Shown: positions 1-10,740 of the stretch, piece after piece
Layout: the number at the start of each line of letters is the position of its first letter
How positions within the stretch are numbered: position 1 is the stretch's first letter
Source: Pictodentalium vernedei
Taxonomy: Eukaryota > Mollusca > Scaphopoda > Dentaliida > Dentaliidae
Assembly: GCA_031216915.1 (NCBI GenBank)
Contig: CM062297.1
Span: 533,718,971-533,782,970 of the forward strand
Length of the DNA stretch: 64,000 nucleotides
Reading direction: 5' to 3'
Program-made: the position numbers and the translations under genes
Notes under the pieces: model-generated
The model's input: only the letters and a program-made list of their open reading frames with translations
Databases searched by the model: none
Told to the model about the DNA's origin: nothing

Positions 1-1100
1 ATGAAACGTTGTTTGTATCTCTAAATTTTATTTCCCTTTGCCATATTCCTTTTGAATTAAAATGTCTCCAGATTGATCCCACTCAAAGAAAGATATCAAG
101 ATATGCTCTGATAAAACAAACATTTCACATCCTTTTTGCAGGACATTTGTTTAAAAAATGGTTTCAGATGTATTATCTTTAAAAGCTGCTGTCATTATAT
201 TTTGAAACTTGTATTGAAAAATCCATGATGATTGCCCTTTTGGACACCTCTTGTAAGTCCAAACAGATGTGGTGACAGGGGTGTGTGGGGGTTGTGTCAC
301 CCACTAACCCCCCAATCCTGGTCAAAACTTCCTATAGTTGGAAATTTTGAGGGCAAGTCATGAGTAGTTGGAAATTCCATCTATCTGGATTTTAGAGCTT
401 CTTTGGCGATGCTGATGTCTCCTTTACTTCCCAAAATCCCAACTCGGTTTCAAATCGGCAAAAATTCCAACTGTTACTATTTACAACTACAGTGTACGCA
501 ATATTGAGCTTCATAAGTATGCATGTTGTCAATCGGTTCGAGATTTCTATAATACGTTTACTTATCGTAACAAAAAAAAATCCTCGAAATGCACTTCAGA
601 AAAATCACATCATGTAAAATCGTTAACCTGAGTTAATTGCATCATTCACAGTTACAAAATGATGAAACATCAAAAATTGATCATTCCTGCCTAAGATCTG
701 ATTTAATGTTAGGACAGTGTGAATTGTTCAAAGTTCTAGGCTTGAGCATTTTTTTAGCACATATTCAATTCCCAGAAGAATACCAAATAATAATAACCTG
801 ATAATTCTATCATAAATGTGTTGGTATTTCAGTTACTAGAATCAATTTTATTTCCCTTTCATGGCTTCATTTTCAAAAGTTTTCTCGATAGTGAATATCC
901 AACTAGGGGGAGGGTCCAGGAGGGAGTTTCCCCCTCCCAGTTCCTCCCTCTAGTTGGAAATTAACTACCCTATACCCCTTCAATCGGAAACCTCTAGCCA
1001 AGTCCCTGAGTCCATAATATTTGTGTATGTCAAATTGAGGATTCTGTTCAATAACTTATCAAGATCTTATCTAGTTTGTTGCATTTCTAACTTCTGAAAG
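1..1100. other. AT-rich non-coding DNA with a C/G-rich hairpin
   Basis: No exon-like reading frame was found on either strand. Positions 899-962 form an imperfect inverted repeat centred on 'ggagggagtttccccctccc', flanked by 'ccaactaggg' and 'ctctagttgg'. The motif 'tagttggaaat' recurs near 337, 373 and 951, which suggests an old mobile sequence, but its limits are not clear. Presumably upstream intron of the channel gene. Confidence 0.4.
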
Positions 1101-1455
1101 GTGTGTGGTGGCTAAATGGTTAGAGCACTGGACTTTAAACTAAAATGTCGACGGTTTGATCCTGACCAGCGATAATTGCATTGTGTCCATGGGTAAGACA
1201 CTTAATCCTGATTGCCCATGTGTGGGGCATGGTGGTGCTGTGTACTAAGTACTGCATGTCAATGATTCACTTGCCTTCAGCTGCAGCTAACTCTACTTTT
1301 GCAGAGCTAGTAAGTTGGAGAGTCTGACACTTGGTCACTGCTGCTTGATGGTTCTCTACATGTAATTCAGTTTCCTCCACTCATAAAAACTGTCCAATAG
1401 AATGTGACCCTGGCTGTTGAGAATGTTGTTTGACCCCAAAAAAATGAATAAACTT
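1101..1455 (+). mobile_element. tRNA-derived SINE, decayed copy (family 1)
   Basis: The head 'gtggctaaatggttagag' resembles a tRNA A box and 'ggtttgatcc' a B box about 35 bp later. The body 'attgcattgtgtcc...gtaagacacttaat' and the motif 'gtgctgtgtactaagt' are shared with copies at 12851-13212, 23395-23745 and 45765-46025. The tail 'tgaccctggctgttgag' is followed by an A-rich end. Orientation is plus, the same as the channel gene. Confidence 0.75.
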
Positions 1456-2738
1456 CTAACAAATTTTGAGGATTTAATTTTACAAAGAGAAATAAAACTA
1501 GAAATTTAACTACTTGCATATTCTTTGACAGAGCTTGTTGTGCCTGTCAATGAAAATATAATGGGTTCATTTTCCAATTGCATTTTGGGAATGTTTTGCA
1601 GCTGGAAATTTTACATCAGAGTAGTAACTGTTAACTTTAGGCATATATGTTTGAAACTCTCCTATAACTTGTTCTGAAATTTCTATTAATTGGAAACTTC
1701 CTACTTAATATTAACAAGCAGCACACATATAATAAGGTATGTTCACTTTGTTAAGGTATAAAATTTTATTGTTAATTGAATTTTTGTTTCCCAATGTCTC
1801 GAATGGCTATATCATTCACAAGTGCGAGAAATACTCAGACTGCATAAGATTGTTCTGCTTGTCATTCTAGACACCTTGAATTAATCACAGAAAATCCGAT
1901 GTTTCTGGATAAAATAGGTTGAGCATTAGGTACAACATTGATGTTACATAAAAATGTTAATCAGGTCAGACCCAAAGGTGAAAAAAAATAAACTGTTATT
2001 TCTTGTTGATGGATATTTGTGTATGTCAGATATAGTTTAATATTTGTTTTTATTTTTTTATGCTTTAATCACTGCCTGGCCATTTTTTATTTTGTCTATT
2101 TATTACTACACTATTTGTTTTATTAAGAGAATAATTAATATTCATTGAATGTCTTTCTTCACTTCTTCTTTTCTTGTTTAGTTTACTTTTGCTTTCATAG
2201 ATACATTGAATATTGTTGTCTCAATACATCATTTTCGGTTTCTACATAGCAGTTTCAATGTGCTTTTTCTTGTTTTTCTGTGTCAATGTCTACTGATTTT
2301 GCCAGACTCAGTACATTATATACCAATTTTTGACAATGGTTTGATTAATACCATTGTTCATTTTCAACATTTTCATTTTTTTAATTTCTATAGCTATATA
2401 TTTTTGATAAATCTTTTAACAAAATAACAAAATAGTTTTCATGAATTTTTTGTTGGAAGCTTTGCAAGAGTATTACTTATTAAGATGCCATATTCTATGA
2501 CGTCTCAGCTTTATTCTGTTGAACACAGCTGTCCATGTGTTTTATGTTATATACACATTATATACATCAGAAACGCATACATTTTCATATAAGTGTCAAA
2601 TTTGAAGTTTTGAAAATCACACAAGGATGACTTACATCCTCTTGGAATAAGGTTCAGTGTGCAAGGGTGTGGTGTGGGGGGAGGTGACTGTGCCTTATAT
2701 CTCATTATGATGGGAAACCCTCAACCATAGATTTTCCT
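1456..2738. other. AT-rich non-coding DNA, nothing recognised
   Basis: Low-complexity AT-rich sequence. The 73-codon frame at 2206-2427 is T-rich with no family resemblance or coding signature. Presumably intronic or intergenic. Confidence 0.5.
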
Positions 2739-2990
2739 TTAACCCTTTACTTAACATGAAAAGCAGGCGACACTTGCAAAAAAAATCTTGAATAACTAAT
2801 TTTTTTCATTTTTTGTCTCAAAAACATAGGTTATGACCCCTCTTTGGAACGAGCTCGATGAGCTCGTTCCAACGAGGGGTCATAACCTATGTTTTTGAGA
2901 CAAAAAATGGAAAAAAAAAATGAAAATTAATTGGCGATTTTTGAGAATAGCGCTGGCCGGTTTTGGCCGTTACGTTGGGTAAAGGGTTAA
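2739..2990. mobile_element. Palindromic TTAA-flanked MITE, piggyBac-like (family P, copy 1)
   Basis: Bounded by TTAA at both ends with inverted termini 'ttaaccctttac' and 'gtaaagggttaa'. The centre is a long near-perfect palindrome around 'gagctcgatgagctc', with 'ttggaacgagctc' and 'ggttatgacccct' arms and 'tttttgtctcaaaaacat' beyond them. No coding capacity. TTAA targets and termini starting CCC fit non-autonomous piggyBac elements. This copy and the one at 6111-6362 are nearly identical and look young. Superfamily is inferred from target and termini only. Confidence 0.8.
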
Positions 2991-3010
2991 CAGAATTCTT
3001 ACAAGCTCTG

Positions 3011-3250
3011 TTAACCTTCAACTGTTTTTATCTGACTTTGGCAAACTTTTTGGTCTCAGAACAGGGTGCTGAACTTACAATCAAGAAGATGCCCTATAGA
3101 CAATAGCCAGTTACTTTGGTAGTCGTTCCTAGTCAAGTCTTGGCTCCTAGCGACAACCAAGACTTGATTAGAAATTACTGCAAAACAGCGAAACCTCTAT
3201 GGTTTGTGCAGCAGAAAGTCGGGAAAATTGCCCAGAACCTTAAGGGTTAA
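3011..3250. mobile_element. TTAA-flanked MITE of a second family (family Q)
   Basis: Runs from 'ttaacc' to 'cttaagggttaa'. It shares the inner segments 'ctagtcaagtcttggct' and 'gcaaaacagcgaaacctct' with copies at 7841-8065, 34773-34990 and 36323-36549. The inner part is an inverted repeat ('agtcaagtcttggct' against 'aaccaagacttgatt'). Non-coding. Probably another piggyBac-like MITE because of its TTAA ends. Confidence 0.6.
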
Positions 3251-3522
3251 AATGGTATCCATTAAATTATTGTGCAAGCATAGCTTTTATAATCTCTTAG
3301 TTTATCAAAGATTTTCTGGTGGGCATTTTTATCTCTCCCTATTTTCAAAGTCATGGGCCATGGAGGGCGAGGGCGATTGCTAGTCTCAAAATGACAGGCC
3401 TCATTGCATTGTCAATTTTGGAGAACATCTCACTTTAATAATGTTATTTCTGTATGTTCACTTCTGTGTTATTGAAGATACAGGCATTATGTAGAGAAGG
3501 TCTCACTGTAAACACCAAAGGC
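3251..3522. other. Non-coding spacer
   Basis: No recognisable feature. It includes a short GC-rich patch 'ccatggagggcgagggcga' that faintly resembles a sequence near 51600. Confidence 0.35.
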
Positions 3523-5251
3523 TAATTTTTTATGTGTACCCATACTATGTATGGTACACATAATGCCGGCATCCGTGGTGACCATCCGTCGTTCGTCCAT
3601 CCTTTGTCCATCCATCTGTCCATCTGTCTGTCCATCTGTCCGTCCGGCATCCGTATCCATTTCTTTGGCATTCGATAACTTGAAAAATATTGCTTGGATT
3701 GTCAAGTTACTTTATATTTATGTTCAGGTTACTGATGCGCCGAGCTGTATAGTTTTTGGTGTAAATCGGATAATTTGATCCTGAGATATTAACCCTTTAT
3801 CCTTCAAATTGAAAATTCCTCCAATCCCTTTGGCATTCGATAACTTGAAAAATATTCCTTGGATTGTCAAGTTACTTTATATTTGTGTTCAGGTTACAGA
3901 TGTGCCGAGCTGTATAGTTTTTGGTGTAAATCTGATGATTTGATCCCGAGATATTAACCCTTTATCCTTCAAATTGAAAATTCCTCCAATCCCTTTGGCA
4001 TTCGATAACTTGAAAAATATTACTTGGATTGTCAAGTTACTTTATATTTATGTTCAGGTTACTGATGTGCTGAGCTGTATAGTTTTTGGTGTAAATCTGT
4101 TATTTTGATCCTGAGATATTAACCCTTTATCCTTCAAATTGAAAATTCCTCCAATCCCTTTGGCATTCGATAACTTGAAAAATATTGCTTAGATTGTCAA
4201 GTTACTTTATATTTGTGTTCAGGTTACTGATGTGCTGAGCTGTATAATTTTTGGTGTAAATCTGATAATTTAATCCTGAGATATTAACCCTTTATCCTTC
4301 AAATTGAAAATTCCTCCAATCCCTTTGGCATTCGATAACTTGAAAAATATTCCTTGGATTGTCAAGTTACTTTATATTTGTGTTCAGGTTACTGATGTGC
4401 CGAGCTGTATAGTTTTTGGTGTAAATTTGATGATTTGATCCCGAGATATTAACCCTTTATCCTTTAAATTGAAAATTCCTCCAATCCCTTTGGCATTCGA
4501 TAACTTGAAAAATATTGCTTGGATTGTCTAGTTATTACTTTATATTTGTGTTCAGGTTACTGATGTGCCGAGCTGTATAGTTTTTGGTGTAAATCTGATG
4601 ATTTGATCCCGAGATATTAACCCTTTAGCCTTCAAATTGAAAATTCCTCCAATCCCTTTGGCATTCGATAACTTGAAAAATATTACTTGGATTGTCAAGT
4701 TACTTTATATTTGTGTTCAGGTTACTGATGTGCCTAGCTGTATAGTTTTTGGTGTAAATCTGTTATTTTGATCCTGAGATATTAACCATTTATCCTTCAA
4801 ATTGAAAATTCCGCCAATCCCTTTGGCATTCGATAACTTGAAAAATATTGCTTGGATTGTTAAGTTACTTTATAATTGTGTTCAGGTTGCTGATGTGCTG
4901 AGCTTATAGTTTTTGGTGTTAATCTGATAATTTGATCCGGAGATATTAACCCTTTATCCTTCAAATTGAAAATTCCCCCAATCCCTTTGGCATGAGATAA
5001 CTCAAAAAAGATCAATCCGATTGTCATGTTTCTTTATATATTTATTCAGGTTACTGATGTGCTGTGCTGTATAGTTTTTTATGTAAATCTGATAATTTGA
5101 TCCGGAGATATTAACCCTTTATCCATCAAATTAGACACTCCTTCAATCCATTTCTATATGTACCCATACCTTGTATGGTGTACATAATGTCAGCATCCAT
5201 GGTGGCCCTCTGTCATACAGCTTTCTACTAGTTGCGCGTATGGGTACACAT
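3523..5251. repeat. Cassette A: nine ~165-bp tandem units between related ends
   Basis: The head (3523-3660) has 'gtacccatactatgtatggtac' symmetry and a run of 'ccatctgtc' repeats. Nine units follow, marked by 'ttggcattcgataacttg' at about 3665, 3830, 3995, 4160, 4325, 4490, 4658, 4823 and 4987; the spacing is 165 bp, with one of 168 and one of 164. The tail (5151-5251) repeats the head motif 'tgtacccatac..tgtatggt' and 'ataatg.c.gcatcc.tggtg'. The conserved-ends-plus-tandem-core layout resembles non-autonomous Helitron/Helentron-associated elements of bivalves (pearl/HINE type). That link is family knowledge, not shown here. The last unit is the most diverged. Confidence 0.85.
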
Positions 5252-5439
5252 CTGACGATTTCATCGGCCTATTTTTTCAAAAGTTTATGACTTTAGTTTA
5301 TCATAAAAGTGCCTGTCTTATCCATGATCACTCCACAACTTACCCATTGCTTCCAAATGTTCAAAATACATCTTTGTTGGTGATTTGATTGCATTTTATG
5401 ATCAAGAACATATTTTACACCATGTATACATCTTAGCAA

Positions 5440-5700
5440 ACTTGGCTTCTAATACTTCATATGCTTGCAGGATAGGTAGTTGCAAATGTCCCCTTGTGAA
5501 AACCCCTTGAAATGGAACAGTGCTTGTTTAATGTGGTAAATAAGATCTACTTTACTGTTAAAATAGGACCTGGTAACCAATGTTTGGACGGAGTCCTTTA
5601 AAATAGCCGAACGACTGGCTAAACTTGGCTTTACACTTGTGTTGGGGGTCATGATATAGCCTAAGATGCTGAAGATGTCCTTGAACACTACTAACTAATG
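5440..5700. repeat. Old dispersed repeat (family R), copy 1
   Basis: Shares the ordered motifs 'aataggacctggtaaccaatg', 'gactggctaaacttg' and 'gtcatgatatag..taagatgct' with stretches at 25190-25480, 50930-51125 and 51900-52130. No coding or terminal structure is evident. Probably an ancient SINE or MITE. Confidence 0.5.
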
Positions 5701-5857
5701 ATAAAATTAATATTAATGGATATGAAACAGCTTATGTTATCACTTGACATAAAGTAACATGTTACTTTGTGAATTCGCAGATGTGTATCATCATTGTATC
5801 TTCCCAATTTCTCAGTTTTAGGGTATTTGCCTCATTTATCCCTTATGTGACATTATG

Positions 5858-6558
5858 TCGGGGCCCCGCGAACCTCAGATTTTGTGTTGAATTGATCTTG
5901 AATTGAATCAGGCATCAAGTTTTGAATCAAATTGAATCTCAAATCAAATCTCACTGCTTTTCAAGTTGTGGATATTGCACCTTCTTACAGCCATAAATAT
6001 TGTCAGTGCCCACTCAAATATAGTGTGCAACGGTAACTCATGCAAATCAAGCAAAAAAACATAATTTTCCAGAATGGAATAAATGTAATTTCAGATGCAG
6101 AACCTCTTCCTTAACCCTTTACCTAACATGAAAAGCAGACGACACTTGCAAACAAAATTCTTGAATAACTAATTGTTTTCATTTTTTGTCTCAAAAACAT
6201 AGGTTATGACCCCTCATTGGAACGAGCTCATCGAGCTCATTCCAATGAGGGGTCATAACCTATGTTTTTGAGACAAAAAAATGAAAAAATAATGAAAATT
6301 AATTGGCGATTTTTGTGAATAGCATTGGCCGGTTTTGGCCGTTACGTTGGGTAAAAGGTTAAACTTTTCTTCTGTCATCAGGCCTCCTGTATAGGAGAAC
6401 TGATCATAGAAGAAGAGTTCAGAAGGAGACACTTTGTAGGATTTTAAGAATATATCGATAATTTGAAAATTTTCAAATCGGTTTGATTGAAATCAAATTG
6501 AATTGAATCATGGGGACTATTTTGAATCGAAGTGAATTTCAAAGCTTTGCAGGGCCCT
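5858..6558. mobile_element. hAT-like non-autonomous transposon with 8-bp target duplication
   Basis: Flanked by the 8-bp direct repeat 'acattatg' (5850-5857 and 6559-6566). The ends are inverted: 'cggggccccgcgaa' at left, and the right end read backwards gives 'agggccctgcaaag'. The body begins with a run of 'aatcaaattgaatc' repeats. An 8-bp duplication and GGGCCC-type ends fit hAT. A complete family-P MITE (6111-6362) is inserted in the middle at TTAA. A longer, older copy is at 26217-27684. There is no transposase. Confidence 0.8.
6111..6362. mobile_element. Palindromic piggyBac-like MITE (family P, copy 2), nested in the hAT-like element
   Basis: TTAA at both ends, termini 'ttaaccctttac' and 'gtaaaaggttaa'. 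The palindromic core is centred on 'gagctcatcgagctc', with arms carrying 'ggttatgacccctca'. Almost the same sequence as 2739-2990. It interrupts the hAT-like element, which dates it as the younger insertion. Confidence 0.85.
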
Positions 6559-6799
6559 ACATTATGGCTATTTCTGGTCAGCCGTATTCACAAAAACTGC
6601 ATTTCAAATTTTTTTCTGGTTTTCTTCAATGTTTACCTTTGAAACATAGCTTATGACCCCTGGTATCTTGGTAGGAAGGATTGTCATAGGACTTTCCACA
6701 TAGGTTTCGATAACACTAGGGCTCGGAAAAATATTGATATTTGAATGATGAGAGAATTTTATCACTAATTGAAGCAGAAGGGTTATGAAAAAAAATTGG

Positions 6800-7006
6800 G
6801 AACTGCAACTTGAAATTTAGGCAACATGACTAGCTGGTAATACTTAAAAAAAATCATTTTTGGCCTCCAAAATATAACTTATGCCCCCAAATTTGAGGGG
6901 TGGCATAAGCTATCCTTTTGAGACTAACATGAAAAAATCAAATTGGAATCACACATATTGTGAATACAGCTAGCCTGGTTTGGTCATTACTTTAGGTAAA
7001 AGGTTA
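6800..7006. mobile_element. Decayed family-P MITE relic
   Basis: Keeps the signature order 'ctccaaaatataacttatg' / hairpin 'aaatttgaggggtggcataagc' / 'tttggtcattactttaggtaaaaggttaa'. The left end is not clear. Confidence 0.5.
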
Positions 7007-7443
7007 AGAGAGAACATTTGACCAAGGTAAACATTATACATAAAACAGTTGAATTTGTGTATCGTGAGAGAACTTTCTATGAAGGTTTAACACAGACTCT
7101 GAAAGATCTTGAAGATTTTAATTAACAGAGCACTTTTTAATGAGGTTTAAATGATACCTGGGCTCTGATTAAAACAAAATTGTGAATAATGATAGAAATT
7201 TCTACCAAATTAAACATCACACCTGAACTCGATAAGAATTTTGAATTTGTGAATTATCAGACTTCTTTTTCAAAGTACACATGAAACAAATCTTGAAGTC
7301 CAAGCAGTGTATCCACTTTTGAAATTGTTCAACAAAAAGCCTAATCTGAGAATGTACAGCCATCATGTTCTTTTTTAACTATATCATCATGGACTGACTG
7401 CTTTTCATAGCATTTACCTTTGAGATTTAAATGACCCTGTGAC
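7007..7443. other. Non-coding AT-rich DNA
   Basis: No exon, repeat unit or hairpin was recognised. Confidence 0.4.
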
Positions 7444-7662
7444 TTAACCCTTTACCTAACATGAATAGATGATTACACTTTTTCTTGAATTACTAAAAAT
7501 ATTCATTTTTAACCTCAAAAACATAGCTTATGGCCCACCTCATTGGAATAAGCTTACAAGCTTTGTTTTTTTATTAAAAGTTGAAAGATAATAAATTTTG
7601 AATAACAGTTTTTGTAAATAGTGCTTGTCATTTTGTTTCATTATGTTAGGTAAAGGGATAAC
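7444..7662. mobile_element. Decayed family-P MITE
   Basis: Starts 'ttaaccctttacctaacatg' and ends 'taaagggataac'. The middle retains 'aacatagcttatggccc' and 'attggaataagctt'. One half of the hairpin is largely lost. Confidence 0.65.
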
Positions 7663-7840
7663 TTTTTATTCTCTTGTTACTGCAATAGTGTTACGATTGA
7701 TTGAAAATTGACTAAATTTAACAATTTCATGCATTTAATGTTTTACTCTCTAATTTGCTATAATGAAATGAAATATTTGCTAAAACTTAATTTTATTGTT
7801 ACTAATACGTAATTTGATTCTAATTTATATGCAGTCTGAG

Positions 7841-8065
7841 TTAAGCCTTAGGGGTTGGATAAGTGTCCTGAATTCCCGCCATCTACGTCCAGAGGTTTAG
7901 CGGTGATTTCTAGTTATGGCTTGGCTGCCTTAACAGGCATCCAAGACTAACTAGAAACCACTGCCTAGATAATTTGCTGATTGACAGCAGAACCTCCTCA
8001 TGATGGCATGTTAAGGGCACCTGTTCTGAGTTTGTAAAAGTCAGAAATAGGCCCTCAGGGGTTAA
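7841..8065. mobile_element. TTAA-flanked MITE, family Q
   Basis: Bounded by 'ttaagccttaggggttgg' and 'ggccctcaggggttaa', which are inverted ends. The inner palindrome is 'ggtgatttctagttatggcttgg' against 'ccaagactaactagaaaccac'. Homologous to 3011-3250 and 36323-36549. Confidence 0.65.
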
Positions 8066-8233
8066 GCTGCTGATGAGGTCTAAATTATGGAACTTATTGC
8101 AAATTAGATTTTAAATATGTCAAATACAAATTCACATGTCACACCTGTTACCAGCTATTTTTTTAGTTTTCAGCTGTGGTTGTGTTCCAGTTGGCTATCA
8201 GGAAGAATGATAATAGAGATTTTAATCTCAAAT

Positions 8234-8469
8234 TTAATTCTTTACCTAACATGACTAGCAGATGATAATTACACAAAAAATTATTGAATAAGTAAACTTT
8301 GCATTTTTTGCCTCCAAAATATAGCTTGTGATCCCCTAATTGAATGAGGTGAAATTGCAATAAGGAGTTATCAGCTATATTTTGGAGCAAAACTTGAAAA
8401 GATAATAAAGTTTGAATTGTAAATTTTTGAAATAGCACAGGCCAGATATGAGCAATTATATTTGGTTAA
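8234..8469. mobile_element. Decayed family-P MITE
   Basis: TTAA ends with 'ttctttacctaacatg' at left and 'gagcaattatatttggttaa' at right. The centre carries 'aaatatagcttgtgatcccc' with its partial inverse 'gttatcagctatattttgg'. Confidence 0.6.
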
Positions 8470-8560
8470 GTTGTTCATTTTTTTGCCTCTGCATATGTGT
8501 TGATTATTCAGAAGGAAAGTACTCCAGTAAGCAGTTTAGAAAAGAAGCCCTGATTTATAT

Positions 8561-8895
8561 GGTGACCGAGTGGATAAGTGCACTAGTCTCTCATGCCATA
8601 GGTACTGGGATTGATCCTCGGTAGGGGAAGGTTCTCAAGGTGTCCGAGCACTCTCTTTCAGCCTCAATTGTGGGGTTGATGCTGTCACAGCATACTGTCC
8701 TATCAGGTGAAGACATAAAATGCTGTCCTCTATGCAGAGAGAGATACTCTCCCTGCAGGCTAAAGATCCTTTCATAGTATTCAAGAAGAGCAAGGCCATG
8801 AAGTTGCTGCTATGAAGGTCATCCCACACACCTGCTCCATTGGTCCAAGGAGAATCATTAATATAAGTTGCATAACTTGTTCACCAATCCTTCTA
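8561..8895 (+). mobile_element. tRNA-derived SINE, second family
   Basis: The tRNA-like head 'ggtgaccgagtggataag' (A box) and 'tgggattgatcctcgg' (B box) are 48 bp apart, with a long variable-arm-like insert typical of tRNA-Ser/Leu heads. A body of about 200 bp follows, containing 'gagatactctccctgcagg', then an A-rich tail near 8880. Its body differs from SINE family 1. It lies about 100 bp upstream of the IVS1 exon. It is not a functional tRNA gene, because the acceptor stem does not pair. Confidence 0.65.
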
Positions 8896-9008
8896 AAACA
8901 AAAAAAGAATATATAACTTAAGAAAATGCAATTGATAATTTAAACTCGAATTGCCCTTGAAATAAACACTGCAAAATTTTTAATTTTGATTTTTTTTTTT
9001 TTCTATAG

Positions 9009-9160
9009 AAATGAGAGAACCTCCATACTGGGCCAACTTTTCCAGAGCACGTCTTTTTGTCCATACTGTGATAAATAGCAAATATTTTGACCTAGCCATT
9101 GCTGGTGTTATAGGTCTCAATGTCATAACTATGGCAACAGAATATTATATGATGCCAGAT
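9009..9160 (+). CDS. Cav3: T-type calcium channel exon: lead-in and segment IVS1
   Basis: Internal exon. It begins after a long T tract and 'ctatag' acceptor and ends exactly on a codon at 'gccagat|gtaagt'. The first two bases complete a codon from an upstream exon not seen in the window. The peptide runs MREPPYWANFSRARLFVHT, then the hydrophobic S1 helix (AIAGVIGLNVITMATEYY), ending MMPD. This matches the Cav3 stretch between the III-IV linker and S1, where vertebrate paralogues read like 'SPTRRSIHSL...NVITM'. S1 is the first helix of the fourth voltage sensor in the plasma membrane. The ATG at 9011 is an internal Met, not a start. The upstream III-IV linker exon is not in positions 1-9000 as far as I can see. 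A tRNA-derived SINE ends about 100 bp upstream. Family assignment is very secure in the context of the next five exons. Confidence 0.93.
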
Positions 9161-9254
9161 GTAAGTATGTGTGTACATCTTGGATTAAAATATGTAATAT
9201 GTCTTCTTACCACATTCACTGCTCACCATTAAATTGTTTTGTTCTGCTGCTAAA

Positions 9255-9460
9255 AGCCTTATTAACTGGTAGAGCCTGAATTATTTTTCATTGTCAAAAT
9301 TTGTTGATATGTCTTTGCCTTGTTACAATTTATGGGAGAGCACCTACTGGCACTCTTCCATAAATTGTAACAAGGTAAATATATAACAATGATATAATTT
9401 ACCTTCAAAAATAATATGAAGCAAGTTTATAGAAAATGAAGACTTGAAGTTGAGGTACCT
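9255..9460. mobile_element. Hairpin MITE in the first intron
   Basis: Contains an almost perfect hairpin at 9318-9376: 'ccttgttacaatttatgg' and its inverse 'ccataaattgtaacaagg', separated by about 22 bp. The flanking sequence 'ttaactggtagag' recurs near 30984, 36867 and 49315, which marks a dispersed family. Confidence 0.5.
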
Positions 9461-10029
9461 GCACTTTAGAATAAATTTAGTTAATAAATGAGGCCCCCAC
9501 TAAATTTGATGCTGATTAATGAAAAAGGCCTGGTAATTACTCACAACATTTTAATTCCATTCCATCCATCTACCAAACCTTTGTACAATTTGATCTGTTA
9601 AATTGTATATACTATAGGTTATAGAGCAAATCCCTGTTGTCAACTGACCTGGGCATCATATCTAATAAATTAACCCCTCTCCCGACGTGTCACAAATCCG
9701 GTAAAAACAAGTTTCTCCTGGTCATTTGTGACAGACAGGGAAGGGAAATAAACTAAGGCAAAGACATATGTGTGATATGGACATGATAATCAGAGTATAT
9801 ACACAAATAGGTGGAACTACAGCGTAGCTAAAAACAATGAATAATTACAAATGGTAACAAATATATTTACAAGTTTAAGCTCCGTTGGGCCAAAGATGAT
9901 CCACAAAGTGAGTCATCTCGCCCAACAAAGCGCAAATAGAACATAAAAAGTCTGGCATACAGCCAGCAAATGATGGAGGGAATAAAGAGTATATACCCCA
10001 AAAACAGGTAGGCCTACTAGGCCGGAGCA

Positions 10030-10740
10030 CGTTGCAGGGATGGACAATGGTGAGGGCACTGTCCAGACAGTCTTCCCTATAAAGTCCTGGACACCATCCC
10101 AACAGTACGGTATAACACTCCATTCACTAAATGGAATAGAGCTGCAAAAACTTGAATCGGAAACGCATTATGGCATATACAAGCACAAACAATTCATCAC
10201 AAAACACCTACTAGAAGTGTGGGCACCAGAAGGGCACTGTCCCGACAGTCGGCCCTATGCACCCAGGACACTACTGGCTTAACAGTAGTTCTACAAACAA
10301 GGCCTGACAAAATAGTCAGCAGCCACATGGGCATAAGAAGGGCACTGTCCCGACAATCAGCCCTATAATGCCCAGACACTGACCTAACAGTCGGTGGAGT
10401 AAAAGAATTTGGGCACTGTCCCAGCAGTCAGCCTGCAAATAGAAGTGGAAAACAAAGATGTGACTCCCCAAAAGCCTATCTGATGTGATGAAGGTAAACA
10501 TGCTACAGGATAGATAGAATAGGACATATAACCACAATGGGGCCAGACATGTCCTGACAGTCATCCCTATAATGCCAGGGCACTGACTGGCCTAACAGTT
10601 GATGCAGGAAAAGAATTTGGGCACTGACCCAGCAGTCAGCCCCCAAATGGAAGTGGAAAACAAGAAAGGTGGAACTCCCCCCAAAAATTATCAGATGTGA
10701 TCGAATGTGTCCACAGCACCTAGGATACATGCCCAAATGC
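10030..10740 (-). repeat. Tandem ~200-bp repeats in the Ngaro terminal region
   Basis: The motif 'gggcactgtcccgacagtc' and variants recur at about 10054, 10231, 10339, 10411, 10541 and 10619. The segments 10339-10540 and 10541-10740 align along their length, sharing 'aaaagaatttgggcactg' and 'gaagtggaaaacaa'. They probably belong to the split terminal repeats of the fossil. Confidence 0.65.

Noticed and set aside
2206-2427. 73-codon plus-strand frame
   Set aside because: Phe/Leu-rich translation of T-rich DNA with no motif, splice context or family resemblance.
3487-3778. Overlapping frames with 'TDGQTDGQ' or 'CPSICPSVCPSV' repeats
   Set aside because: They translate the 'ccatctgtc' simple repeat in the head of cassette A.
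3660-5150. Regularly spaced repeats that might be read as a CRISPR array
   Set aside because: The repeats are ~165-bp contiguous tandem units with no unique spacers, in an animal genome with spliced genes.
8561-8630. Possible functional tRNA gene
   Set aside because: A and B boxes are present but the acceptor stem does not pair and a SINE body and A-rich tail follow.
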